A stretch of 33,211 nt of DNA from Podila epigama (lineage: Eukaryota; Mortierellomycota; Mortierellomycetes; Mortierellales; Mortierellaceae). Positions within the stretch are counted from its first letter, which is position 1. Every line of letters begins with the position of its first letter. A model generated the notes under the pieces. It saw only the letters and a program-made list of their open reading frames with translations, was not told the DNA's origin and ran no database searches. The stretch lies in assembly GCA_015679605.1 (NCBI GenBank), contig JAAAVE010000102.1:1-33211 (forward strand), read 5' to 3'. Shown in pieces: positions 1 through 11,300 of the stretch. The position numbers and the translations under genes were made by a program.

Positions 1-936
1 TATCTTGTGTCAATAATGTCTGTGTTGCTGCTTGACGTGCAATTGCTGCGTGTATGTGAATGTGTGCAATGCGTGTATCCTTGTTATCCTTGCTATCCTT
101 GTTATCCATGCTGTTGCGAGGGCTATCTTGAGTTTGTCTGTCGTGAGAATTGCGTTGAATGACCCACAGAATAAACGACAGTCGTTGGTTGGTCTTCTTT
201 TTTTTTTTTTTTGGTGTTCCCTTTTTGTTTTCCGAAGGAAAAGCTTTTTTTTTTTTTTTTTAATGTTTGTTTGTTTGTTCGCCATCTCCTCTGTAGCCCC
301 AGACAGATCCCACTCCGCCCAGAATGTACTCCAGGAACATGTACTTGCACGTACGAGTACCAATATGGTAGTACCAACATGGTAGTACCAAACCATCAAC
401 ACACTCACAACATCCTGTGGACAATGTGGATAAAAGAATCCAAGAAGAGTAGCTCATCAGCCCAGCAGGGCACAACGGCAAAAAAAAAACGATGCAACCA
501 CGCCGCAGCAATTCAATCGTATTCTTATCAGTCGCATCATCACCATCATGTCCCGCTTGTGTCGTGCGGTTTGTACGTACGAGGATTGAGAGAAAGAGAA
601 GAAAGTCGTGCGTGTTGTGAATGGAAGAGATGTAAGAGAGAGTGTGAAGACAGAGAAAAAGAAAAGATCAAAGTGGGTGAGTGAGTGAGTGAGTGAGTGA
701 GTGAGTGCGTGAGTGAGAGAGCAATTGGGTTCGTTTGCTTGGAGAAGAATGATCAGCAACCAACCAGGACGTCTCGTTTGTTGCACGAAATGAACCTTGT
801 TTTTCTAACGCAGGACTGCTAATTTCCAAGAGAGGGAAACTCCGAGTTTTTTTGGAAAACCATTCACATTCGTTCACATCCACACACACACACACATCCA
901 CATTCACCCATTCACTTCACCCACTCTCTCACGCTC
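1..936. other. intergenic region, no gene supported
   Basis: No open frame here looks like a protein. Frames on both strands are driven by T/A homopolymers (about 198-212 and 246-262), a GTGA microsatellite and a CA run (about 881-896). The right part is presumably the promoter and 5' UTR of the Qri7 gene that starts at 937. The left part may be flank of a gene outside the window. Confidence 0.6.
672..720. repeat. GTGA tetranucleotide microsatellite
   Basis: About eight GTGA units run in tandem, then degenerate through GCGTGAGTGAGAGA. The tract lies about 220 bp upstream of the Qri7 start codon, in its probable promoter. Confidence 0.9.
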
Positions 937-2487
937 ATGGAGAAACTGCTTCTCAAAAGATTCATACACGCCAGGTTCAGCTCATTCCCTTGCCTTGCTG
1001 CAAAAGGACGCCTCTCAGGGCCAAGATATTGGAGTTGTTCTTCTTACTATCAACAGGTATCAACACCACACAGTCATCTTGAACACACCAACAATATCAG
1101 CTCTACCACATCTACAAGTACAATCAGCACTGCCGAGGCGTCGTTCGAGATATCATCCAATCTTTCAACAGAAACACACGCATCTTCGACAGCGCGGAAA
1201 AAACCGCTCATCGCGCTGGGAATCGAGACGTCCTGTGATGATACATGTGCTGCAGTTGTCACCTCAGATCGGCAGATCTTATCTGAAGCCCTGCGGACTC
1301 AGCACCACTTGCACGAACCCATGGGAGGAATCGTGCCCAAGCTAGCACATCATGCTCATATGCGAAATCTACCAGAGGTTGTTAGGGAAGCCATCCAAAA
1401 GGCAGGTCTCGGTGACGATCTGTCCAAGATCGACCTGATCGCCGTCACCCGTGGTCCTGGTCTGGCACACTGCCTCGGCGTGGGGCTCAATGCAGCAAAG
1501 ACTCTTGCAGCAGCTCTAAATAAACCCTTGATAGGTGTCCATCATATGGAAGCACACGCCCTCACTGCTCGCCTCACTTCCACCCACCCCGACGATGCCT
1601 CATCACATCTGCCAGGGACAGCGCACACCTCCGCAGAAGGCGCCGTAAATTATGCGCCCATTGGATCGGACCCTTATCCCTCTTTCCCCTTCCTCACTCT
1701 CCTCGTCTCTGGCGGCCACACTCTGCTCCTCATCGCCCACTCTGTTGATCGGTACACAACCCTTGCCACCACCGTCGATGACTCGATCGGTGAAGCATTT
1801 GACAAGACAGCGCGTGAATTAGAAATTGTATGGTTGCCTGGTCGTGCAGGAGGGCCAGGGGCGAGTCTCGAAGAGTTTGCCAAAGGCTCAAAGTCTCCCA
1901 CAAGGTACCTTGACCAACTGCCAATCCCATTGAGCGTGCGGAATAAACGGGAGATGAAGTTCAGCTTTGCTGGCCTCAAGAGTGCCATCACACGCGTCGT
2001 CAATAGGGAAAAGGTTGCAAACCAGGGAGTCATGGACGAGGACAGGAGAAGGGACCTGGCAGCTGCTTTCCAGCATTGTGCTATAGCACACCTGTGTCAA
2101 AAGGTCGAACTAGGCCTTTCACAGTGTCAAGAAAAAGGCATCTCGGTTTCGAGTCTTGTCATCAGCGGTGGAGTCGGACGAAATGCAACTCTTCGCCAAA
2201 GGATGGAAGAGATTTGTGCCAAGTACGAATACAAACCACAAGGCAAGAAGAATAAGAATAAGAATAAGAATGCTGTCGATGGAACAAAGGCCATGGCCGC
2301 CGAGACTACAGCTTCCAGTGCCGTCCGAGTGATATGCCCACCTCCAAAGTTGTGTACAGACAATGCAGTGATGATTGCTTGGACTGGACTGGAGCGCTAT
2401 CAACTAGGCCTTGTAGATCGGTATGATATCGACATTGTTCCCAAATGGCCACTGGACTTGCTCGGCACAGGTATTATTCCAGAGTGA
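937..2487 (+). CDS. QRI7: mitochondrial tRNA N6-adenosine threonylcarbamoyltransferase (Qri7/OSGEPL1, TsaD/Kae1 family)
   Basis: The enzyme transfers the threonylcarbamoyl group from TC-AMP to A37 of ANN-decoding mitochondrial tRNAs (t6A). It is one intronless frame of 516 residues. Residues 1-88 are basic and Ser/Thr-rich with almost no acidic residues at the very start, as expected for a mitochondrial presequence; bacterial TsaD is about 340 residues. Family motifs appear in order: GIETSCDDT (95-103), GGIVPKLAHHAH (130-141), the metal-binding HMEAH (203-207), LVSGGHT, DDSIGEAFDKTARELE, KFSFAGLKSAI, ISGGVGRNATLR and CTDNAVMIAW. Two inserts are unusual: about 25 residues after HMEAHALTARL, and a Lys/Asn repeat near 2245-2270 from a short AAGAAT-type repeat. 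The start has a plausible context (CTCATGG). The mitochondrial form fits better than cytosolic Kae1 because of the presequence and the LVSGGHT-type sequence. Confidence 0.93.
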   Translation: MEKLLLKRFIHARFSSFPCLAAKGRLSGPRYWSCSSYYQQVSTPHSHLEHTNNISSTTSTSTISTAEASFEISSNLSTETHASSTARKKPLIALGIETSCDDTCAAVVTSDRQILSEALRTQHHLHEPMGGIVPKLAHHAHMRNLPEVVREAIQKAGLGDDLSKIDLIAVTRGPGLAHCLGVGLNAAKTLAAALNKPLIGVHHMEAHALTARLTSTHPDDASSHLPGTAHTSAEGAVNYAPIGSDPYPSFPFLTLLVSGGHTLLLIAHSVDRYTTLATTVDDSIGEAFDKTARELEIVWLPGRAGGPGASLEEFAKGSKSPTRYLDQLPIPLSVRNKREMKFSFAGLKSAITRVVNREKVANQGVMDEDRRRDLAAAFQHCAIAHLCQKVELGLSQCQEKGISVSSLVISGGVGRNATLRQRMEEICAKYEYKPQGKKNKNKNKNAVDGTKAMAAETTASSAVRVICPPPKLCTDNAVMIAWTGLERYQLGLVDRYDIDIVPKWPLDLLGTGIIPE

Positions 2488-2686
2488 AAAAATGATATGA
2501 TAAAATACTTTAAAAACCCTTAAGTAAAGATGTTAAATCAAATCGCGCGTTTTAAAGAGTGTTGTGCGTTGTGTTGTGGTGCCATGCGAGTGGTTGAAAA
2601 CCCCATTTGGACATTTCTTTTTCTTTTTTCTCATCCAAAAAACATTCATTCATTCCTCGCCCTCATATCCAATATCATACTTCACC

Positions 2687-4358
2687 ATGAGAGGACTTTC
2701 CAGGACAACCCTGTTCTCTGTGGGTGCCATGCTAAGCTTGGCTCTCATGGCCCTCCCTTCCTTGTTCTCATCATCATCTGGCATGGCATTGGCTCAACCT
2801 TCAGGCGACGCCCTCCTCAGCAAAAAGTTTACTCGACTGAGTGCAAAGGCCAGCGCCAACAAGGGAATCATTCAACTCGACTCGACCGCCTTTGATGAGG
2901 TCATGGCTAAACCTCGCAACTACTCGATGGTTGTTCTTTTCACCGCAATGGGTCCCGAGTTTAACTGCATTCCTTGCCAGTAGGTGTCGCCTTTCGTGCT
3001 CTCTCTGGATGCATTATTGCAACCTTTTTTTTTTCGTGTCAGTGTTAATTCTGACGGGAGTTGTTCTCGAGCATCTTTGAAACTTATCAAGCCTCGCTCG
3101 TACCTACCGCTCTTTCTTTCCCTACTCTTTTTTAATGTGAAAAGGAATTTTGATCCCGAGTACAAGATGGTAGCGAGTGGCTGGTCCAAGCTACCCGAGA
3201 AAAAGCTTTTCTTTGGTGTGCTCGATTTCAGAGCTGGTCAGGACATCTTCAAAAGGATGGGCATGAACAGCGCTCCTACCATCATCTACTTCCCAGAAAC
3301 CGCCGCCGAGTCGATCCAGGATCGATATGACTTTGGAAAACTGTAAGGATTTGTATCCGCTTTGATCCCGATTGACTCGCTGGAGTTGACGCGTTCACAC
3401 GCTAATTCTTGACGCGCTGTACACTCCTTGACACCCCTATTTTTTTTTTTTTTTTCCTCTGCTTCTTTGATCGCATCTTCCTCGATAACAGTGGTGGGCA
3501 GGCAGAGACATTTGTCGCTTGGCTTAACTCGCGCGCTGGTACCTCGCTGAAGGTCAATCGTCCAATTGACTATCTGAGTCTGGCAGTCAAAGTCCTCTCC
3601 TTCATCGCTGTTGGGTTTTTCCTCTACCTGCTTGCCACCAAGGCCGGCACTGTTCTGGGCAGCAAGTACATCTGGTCTGGCGCTTCCTTGGTAAGTTACC
3701 AGGACTCTTGTGTTCGATAATAATATGTATGCAAAGTTCCCGTCACTAATTCGTAAACAATCCATGTTTTTTAGTACGTTATCTTGATTATGATCTCTGG
3801 GCACATGTGGAACCAGATCCGAAACCCACCTTATACGGCACCCACCCGTGACGGACGTCCAGGATTCATTGCCCAAGGATTCCAGAGTCAATTTGGACTT
3901 GAGTCCCAGATCGTGGCTATTCTTTGTAAGTGGTTTTCTTGTTTGTTTGTTTGTTTGTCTCGTCAAGATCTGTTTTTGATAACATGTTTGATGTGTAAAG
4001 ACGTATTATCTGCACCCACTAACTAAATTGACAACATCCTCAACAATCACTACTACCGCTACGGCCATGACCACAATAATATCAACAATCACCACCACCA
4101 CCACCAAACCATCAAACCACCACTACAACAAAAACAACAAAAACGACAACTGCTTCATTTTGACGTTTGTGAATAGATGCCCTTATTTGCGCATCATCGA
4201 TTGTGCTGATGAGTGTTGTACCCAAGATCTCCAACCCAACCCAACAGCGCTTTGTTATTTGGATTGCCATGGGTGCCTTTGCATTCTTCTTCAGTGTTCT
4301 TATCAAGATGTTCCAGGTCAAGAACCCCAGCTACCCATTCTCGCTCATGTTCAAGTGA
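2687..4358 (+). CDS. OST3: oligosaccharyltransferase subunit OST3/OST6 (TUSC3/MAGT1 family)
   Basis: This is the thioredoxin-like subunit of the ER oligosaccharyltransferase. It transiently captures acceptor glycoproteins by mixed disulfides during N-glycosylation. Exons: 2687-2979, 3145-3342, 3492-3690, 3775-3925, 4177-4358, giving 340 residues (yeast Ost3 is about 350). All donors are GTAGGT or GTAAG-type, all acceptors are AG, and phases agree. An N-terminal signal peptide (MRGLSRTTLF onward) is followed by a lumenal thioredoxin domain with the redox motif CIPC at 94-97, then QNFDPEY. Four hydrophobic membrane segments follow in exons 3-5, including VLSFIAVGFFLYLL and YVILIMISGHMWN. The end, NPSYPFSLMFK, is a typical family C-terminus. 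Intron 4 (3926-4176) holds a CAC/ACC-rich tract. The gene faces the PPR gene across 187 bp. Confidence 0.95.
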
Positions 4359-4545
4359 ACACGGCAAAAGTAGACAGCAAGTCACCCCTTTTTCATATGG
4401 AGACGACGATATATTTTCTTTAAAGAAAAGAGATCTAGGAAATTTATCATGAACATGGTTATCTCTCTCAATACACATACTCACAGACTCGTCATCGAAA
4501 AGAAAATGCATGCATGTTTTATGGTACAATCTAAATAACGGTCAT

Positions 4546-7500
4546 CTATCGTCTATAGTCCTGCCCTCGCTTGGAGACATCACGATCGAGCTCTTTCATT
4601 CTTCTCGATCCGACATAAAAACCCTTCTCCTGCGGATGTGCTCCCTTCCACTTGATGGATGTGTGCCGTATAGCCTTTTGATGTCGATTCTGATACCTCT
4701 CATTCAAACCATCAAGCTGACGATCGCCGGAATCCTTGGAATCAGCGGATGATGATGATGATGACGAGTTACCATAATCGAGTCTTCCTCGGCACAGTCT
4801 CAATAATAGTTTCCGTGCTGCATCGTTCTCCAACTCCCATGTCTTTGTGTATACAACAGGAAAGTCCTTGAGGTTGGGGTAGATGGGCAATACATCATCA
4901 TCTTTGGTTGTTTTCAAGAAGGAAAGAGGTCCGCTCTTCACCATGTCTGTGAGAGTATCAGGCGATGATGTTGCTCCAGTGGACGATCCATTGGCCAATG
5001 CAATATCTGAAAGCAGACGGGTATTTGGGGGTGTTGCTGCAATACAAAGCTCTTGCAACAGCGCTATCGACTCGTCAAGGTGATTGGTACTAGTAGAGCA
5101 ATGGATTCAAGTTTAGGACACACATGAGTAAAACAAATGAGAAAAAAAAACCAAGCATTGGTGAGTTGCGTTATGGACTTTCACCCTGCAACAGAACAAA
5201 CAAAAAGGAAATAACAAACTGGTTGCGTGAGAAACAAACTTACCGAGCTAACAGGTTAATCATCCGGCGGTAACATTGATAATCCGCTTGGCGCGACTTC
5301 TTCTCTGTCAACTTGCCTCTGCTCTTGCGCCAATCTCGCCAATCTCTGAAAATTTCTGTACCCAGATCCAAATCCTTCCAGTAATAACAGCCTTCCAGCA
5401 TGGTCGAGTAAGTCCAACTGTCGCGTTTACGCTGAAAGTGGTCGAAATAGTGCCGGTAGATCTCTGTAGACTTTTCAATGTCATTATGGCGTACATACAT
5501 TGCCAAGTAGGTGCTCAAGAGACGTGCTCGGATAGGTGACTGAAGGGAGGACCTCGGGTGGGGTACTCGTGACGCTAATGCCAATGACTCCTCCTTTTGG
5601 ATCCCGCTCAAGGTACTTGATGCGTCCTGTGTGTCCGATGACTCCGATGCCTCCAATGCTTCCGATGTCTCTGGTGTCTCTTTTGCATCTTCTAGCCTAT
5701 TGCCTTGCGTAGTAATAGCGTCGAACGGAAACTGATCTGCTGCCCTCTTGACGAACCATGAAAAGACGCTCTCGCCTTCAGCCAGGGCCTCATATTCATC
5801 CTTCGGAGGATGCTGGGGTAACATAAAGTAAGGTGATGCGACAGCAATGTCGGTCGCAGTCGAGGATGCCGTCAATCTAGGTGCAGCTGTCTCTGCTTGA
5901 GGATTCCTCAACCGGTATTTCAGATTTTTCAGATGGACCTCCGTGTCCTTCCATTCAGTAATGCACCACAAAAAGTTGGTGACAGTGACGCCATCGAGCT
6001 GCAGTTTTCCTTCATAATCGAGCTGTACCACTTTTTGAAAGATTCGCCGAGCTGTCAACAGATCCTGACGCTTGGAGCAGGCAAAGAGCAAGGTGTTGTA
6101 AGTCAACATATCAGGCTCGAATCCATACACGTTTTGCATTTCGTTCAAGAGAGAGAATGCGGTCGCAAAGTACTCTGGTCGCATGGCACAGGCATGGATC
6201 AAAGAGTTGAAAGTTGCGTCGGTGGGTTGCAGTTGACGCTGTGGGTACGTCTTGAAAATGTCGAGGGCACGCTCGACTTGGTCCGTCTTGGCACAGGCAT
6301 GGATCATCAGACTGTACGTGCTTTCGACCGGTGTAGCTCCGCTGTGTTGCATCTGGTCAAAGACCTTCCATCCAAGATCATATTCGCTTGCACGAAGACA
6401 TCCTTTGATCAGGTTCGTATAGACATTGACGTCGGGGGTGTGGTGCTGTTTTAATGCTTCAAATACACCGAAAGCTCCAGTAAGATCTCTCCGTTTGACG
6501 TGTAATTTCATCAAAGAGTTGTAGGATGACATTGTTGGGACCAGTCCACCTAAATAATGTGATGCGATGATATAACCCCAAAATCGACAAGTTAGTAAAA
6601 TGTCAATTTACACGTAATATAGAGTCAATGTGACATGAATGTGGTTAAAACATTGGACCTAACATGGATGCCCACAGGACAAGGGCAGGGGCACCTACTC
6701 TTTAGAATCATTTCAATTGTATTCTCAGCTTTCTTGAGCTCTCCCGCGTTGGCGTATGCCTCCATGAGGTGACCAAAAGTTTCCAGATTAGGTTGCACAC
6801 CGACTTCATCCATCAACTTCATGGCTTCCTCTGCGTTTTTAGAGTTGCCCTCGAGCGCATTGACATAAATGAGATCATTCCACTTGTCCACGCCAACCTC
6901 TCGGATACGCTCCAAGGCCACCGCGTTTTGTTTGTCTTGACCATCCACAGTTGCCGCTGCTGAAATTTCAGTCTGATTTGATTGATCCGTGACCTCTGAT
7001 TTTACAGATGATGAAGCCAACTCTTCCGCTGTAGAAAGCCCAGATTGTAGTTGCTTGAGTGCATCTTCCTTGACGCCTCGCGTGTCTAGGAACGTGAGTT
7101 TCAAATCCTCAAGAAAAGTCTCTGGTAGAACGGACTGGCTACTGGATATACCACTTGAAATACGCGATGCTGCTAAAGTCGATGACGATCCTGCAGAATG
7201 GGGTCCTGAGATTCCTGGAGAGGAAATGGCCTTGTACAAAGAATGTGCTGCCTCCGTCCTTGATCTCGACTCACGGATCGATTCCTCGTAAGCTTTCCTC
7301 GCGGCTTCTTTTCTCTCTTGTTCGGCAATCATCCGTTCCAATCTTTGGATCTCCTTGGCAAGTTCGCTCGCCTCTGTTTCAACCTTTGTCTTTGTCCTGG
7401 ATTTTTTTTATATTTTTTTTTTAAAAAAAAAAAGATCAGAGGTCAGACTTGATAAGGGAGAACGACAGGCATATATATATATATATATATATATATAACC

Positions 7501-7643
7501 CCCCCCCTTTAAAAAAGGGACAAAACTTACTTGCGAGAGTAGGTACGAATTGTTGAGGAATATATTGTAGGTTTGAATCCAGGTCCAAGTCGGAGCCCTG
7601 TGGACAACGTTCTCCTGTTGAGAACTGCTGACAACTGGCTCAT
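4546..7643 (-). CDS. mitochondrial pentatricopeptide-repeat (PPR) protein
   Basis: Predicted RNA-binding helical-repeat protein acting on mitochondrial transcripts or ribosomes. Exons in transcript order: 7643-7531, 7396-6699, 6549-5244, 5089-4546, giving 886 residues with consistent phases. Exon 1 starts CACCATGAGC and encodes an Arg/Ser/Thr-rich presequence with no acidic residue (MSQLSAVLNRRTLSTGLRLG...). A charged coiled-coil-like stretch follows (about 40-75), then Ser-rich linkers. Consecutive PPRs span about residues 195-450, with signatures such as VQPNLETFGHLMEAYANAG, LVPTMSSYNSLMK, DVNVYTNLIKGC and FEPDMLTYNTLLFACSK. Further PPR-like helices lie near 610-730 and cross the last intron (INLLAR then TNHLDESIALLQEL). 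The specific orthologue is not recognised. Intron 1 is almost entirely low-complexity sequence. Confidence 0.9.
7471..7507. repeat. TA dinucleotide run followed by C homopolymer
   Basis: About 13 TA units (7471-7497) run into nine C bases (7499-7507). Both lie inside intron 1 of the PPR gene (7397-7530), which also contains A/T homopolymers near 7404-7433. Confidence 0.9.
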
Positions 7644-8357
7644 GGTGAACGCTGCGGTTTTCTGTTATCCTCTGTTTGCTATCAGAATGACTATTGTTAT
7701 TCTTCCCTCGGTCTGTCCTTGTGCGTGTGTACTTTTTTAGTCTTGCTGTGAATGGGGAGAAGGATGCAATTGTCCGGCGGTTTGAATGAAAGGAAGAATA
7801 GTGCATTCAAGACGAAAACCAAAAAAGGCATAAAAAAATAAAAAAGAAAAAACAACACTTGTGACTGTTTTTTGGCATTTCGCCCATTGTTTTCTTGCTT
7901 TTTTGTTTTGGTATTTTACGCGTAACTCATTTGTTGAAATACGCCACATCTTTTAACATCCAAATTGGACTGCCAACTGTGTCTCATCTTCAGTCTCAAT
8001 TTTCTGACACGACGAGCATTTTTTTTTTTTTATTTTTGTTTTTTTTTCTTCCTACACACCACACCTCATCCATCCCCCCGTTCGTTCACCACTATTTCCG
8101 CACTCGGCACACACTCATAACTGACGTACAACCACCATCCATCCTTATTTTCACCTTTATCTTCATCGCCATACTTCTCGCCATCCTCACCGTCACCCTT
8201 GTGTCGCGTCTTTGTTTGTACCCAAAAACGCGCAAACGCCTGCACCACACTCTGTCCTCCACTTTTCACACACACATACACAAAAGCATCTGCAGCGCAT
8301 TTTGACGCGAACGAACACTGTGCGCTACACTATCAACTTTTACGTCACATCATAGCC
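7644..8357. promoter_or_regulatory. divergent intergenic/promoter region between PPR and cyclase genes
   Basis: The two start codons (7643 on the minus strand, 8358 on the plus strand) face away from each other, so this 714-bp stretch must hold both promoters and 5' UTRs. It contains T runs near 8021-8048 and a long C/T/A-rich, G-poor tract (about 8048-8290) typical of a pyrimidine-rich fungal leader before the cyclase ATG. No clear TATA box is seen for either gene. Open frames here are composition artefacts. Confidence 0.65.
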
Positions 8358-11300
8358 ATGGCAACAGATCCGCTGGCCATTCCAGCCGTGGCATCCAAGC
8401 CCGACTCGGTATCCTCGCAACCTTCAGCCCCCCAACCACTCACAAATCAAACCAATACTGACAACAGGCCGTTACCCGTCAGTGCCGAGAGTCAATCTCG
8501 AGTGTCTATTAACATTGCACCATACATATCCAAGCAAGTATCACACTCCTCTGCATCCTTCCTTCTTTTCCACACTGACCAGTTTTCTGGCTCCTGCTCC
8601 CCACTGCACAACGTTGGAATCGGAGGATTTTTGCTCAGCATTGACCACATCATGACATGACAAAATTTTATAAAGTTTTTTCACTGTACGACGTTATATC
8701 TAACAGAGTGTGCTTTTTTTATTTTTTTTTCTTGGATATTCTTGTTAATCGATACAACAGGTTTGTTCGACATTTACATCAAGAGGAAGACTATACCATT
8801 ACCACACCATTTACATACACTCAGTTTGGCGCTGTTCTCATGGTGGACATTGTCGGATTCAGTCAGGTAATAAAAATAAGCTCGGGAAAGAATGAAAAAA
8901 AAAAAAGGAATAGAGTGTGCCATGAAATGAACATGCTGACTCACAGGTTCGTTCTTCTCCAACAATATACGAACCAGATGACAAGCATCGCATCGTCAAA
9001 GGGCGATGTTGGCGCAGAGATGCTTGCCTCACAAATAGGAACATATTTCGACTTGGCCATCAGAATCATAGAGTACCATGGAGGGGACGTGGTCAAGGTA
9101 AAAATGATAGAGGTTTTAAACATGTGAATGAATATCCACTGCACCAACAGTGACTCTGTCTTTTTCTTTCCCTAACGCTCTCACATCTTTCTTCTTGTCT
9201 TTTCTTTTATTGTCTAGTTTTTGGGGGATGCACTGCTCGTGGTCTTCCAACCGGACCCAGACCCTGAGGATAATAGACTCGAGTCGCCAGACTCTATTAT
9301 AGACGACCCTGCCGCGAAACTAAAACGACACAAGATGCTGGTGCGGAGGGCAGTCGAGTGTGGAATGGAATTACTTGGCCGGTTGTCCAACTATCGCATC
9401 TACCTGTCCGAGCGTGAATTCGCGCGAAAGACATCTGGAGGGACTTCGTCATCGGACGACATTGTACCAGTGAACGGGAATAACATTGTCGAGAACAATA
9501 TGCAACCTGCACCTGGTCAGCAATCCACAGGAACAGGAACACGGGCAGGATTGGAGGGTGTAGGCACGAGCGCGGATAAATCTCGCTTTTCCATGACTGT
9601 AAACGGCGTGAGTACGAACGAGTCAGAGTCAGACTTTTGGACCAATGTCTGTGGAGACCCCACAACATTGAGTACCATGGACTCACTATGGCCGTCAACG
9701 CCTGCACCCAACTCCAATCTCGAGCCCAATGCGAGTTCTATCGCCATCAACAATAAGCGTCCCAACCGCCGTATACCCGAACCAGATCATTTATTTGCAT
9801 TGGCCGACTTTTCTGACAAAAATATGGGGTCACTGGGCAGCACGGGCATGGCGAAGGTCCGGCGTTCGTCGGCTTTCAATGCACCACCTGACTCGCCACT
9901 CAACACCAAATCCTCCACTGGAGGTCTAGGCGTGCCAGGAGACTTAATGCCTGGTCATGGACCTGGAGGTGTTGCTGGCTTTCGGAAACGAGAGGGTTCC
10001 GTCGGTTCCGTACACAGTCGGCCAAGTTCAACAGCCTCAAGTAAGAACAACCGTGCAGGCTCCTTCTTTTCAAATGCCAAGCAACTCTTTGCACATACTC
10101 CCTCTAGTGACCGGCAGAGTGCTCCACCGGAAGATGGTCCTGAAGACTCGCTTGATTTGCAACTTCACATGGCGCTGTCCGCTGGCGAAATATGTAAGAT
10201 GTTGTTGTTTTATCTGTTTACAAAGTTGATATTCCCCCCCCTCGTGGTTTTTATGAAGAGTGAGTGACTAACAGACCATCACTTTCCCACTGACTTTATA
10301 TGTTTTCAGCCAACATCATTATTGGTGACGTTGGCGGCGACAGTGGACTGGACAACCTGTTGGCTAACGACACGGGTCGACTAGAGTATGCAATCTGTGG
10401 TGACACAATGGCCTCGATGGAGGACGCACTGAACATGGCCTGTGCTGGAGAAGTCACCATCACGAAAAATGCCTGGAAATATGTGCAAGCAGACGCGTAT
10501 CCTGGGAGTGAACCCCGGAGAAACTGTTACATCCTCAAAAACATTCCCAAAGGGTTAGATGCTACGCCGCCGCTACGTCGTGTACGAAACGACAGGCTCC
10601 TTACGACACCTGTTGGAAGTAACCCACATTACTACAAGTGAGTCTCGTCCCATACCTCTCATTTTTTTTCTATGTGTGTATTGCTCGCAACCGCTAAAAG
10701 TGACAAGACAACAAACAAATAATACTCAACCAATCTACATTCTTTTCCTTGCTATCCTCGATTCTTTTACAGGTACATCAACAAGTCTGCTATACATCGG
10801 CTCATTTTAAATCCTGATAATACGTTTCCTGCACAGTTTCGAAATGCCACTATTCTGTTTATCAGTCTTGGTGATGTCAAGCCTTGGACACCAGAAGGTC
10901 TAGCGTTTTGTCAAAACGCCATCTCGATTGTCTACAATGTGACATCGACATACGAAGGTCAGTTCATGCCTACCATTTTTTTTTTAAAAAAAAAAAAAAA
11001 AAAAAAAAGAGTAGACGAATGCAAGTCGGAAAACTGTTGTTCTAAAAGAAATATGAAATGTTGGCTCTTGTTTGTTCATATCATTATAGGGTTTATTCAA
11101 CAATTTGCTGTCGATGACAAGGGAGCCACTCTACTATGTGCATTTGGCCTACCTTATCCACGCTCGCACGAGCAAGAAGCAATCTTTGCAGCAAAGAGTG
11201 CTTGGGTGATTCAACAAGAATTCTTGAGGAACGGCATCCGCGGCTTTAGGATATCGCTGGCCACGGGTGTCATTTTCACCTGTACTATTGGAAACGAATT

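Noticed and set aside
3286-3966. 226-codon minus-strand open frame opposite OST3
   Set aside because: It overlaps three OST3 exons and two introns that form a full-length, family-consistent protein; its own sequence shows no domain.
7408-7806. 132-codon minus-strand frame across PPR exon 1
   Set aside because: A different frame through the same DNA gives an ATG in good context, a mitochondrial presequence and a GTAAGT donor whose phase joins correctly to exon 2.
8941-8977. Alternative acceptor at the CACAG near 8946 for cyclase exon 3
   Set aside because: It puts the exon out of frame; the later CCAG (8977) gives GFSQ-MTSIASSKGDVGAEML, matching the cyclase fold.
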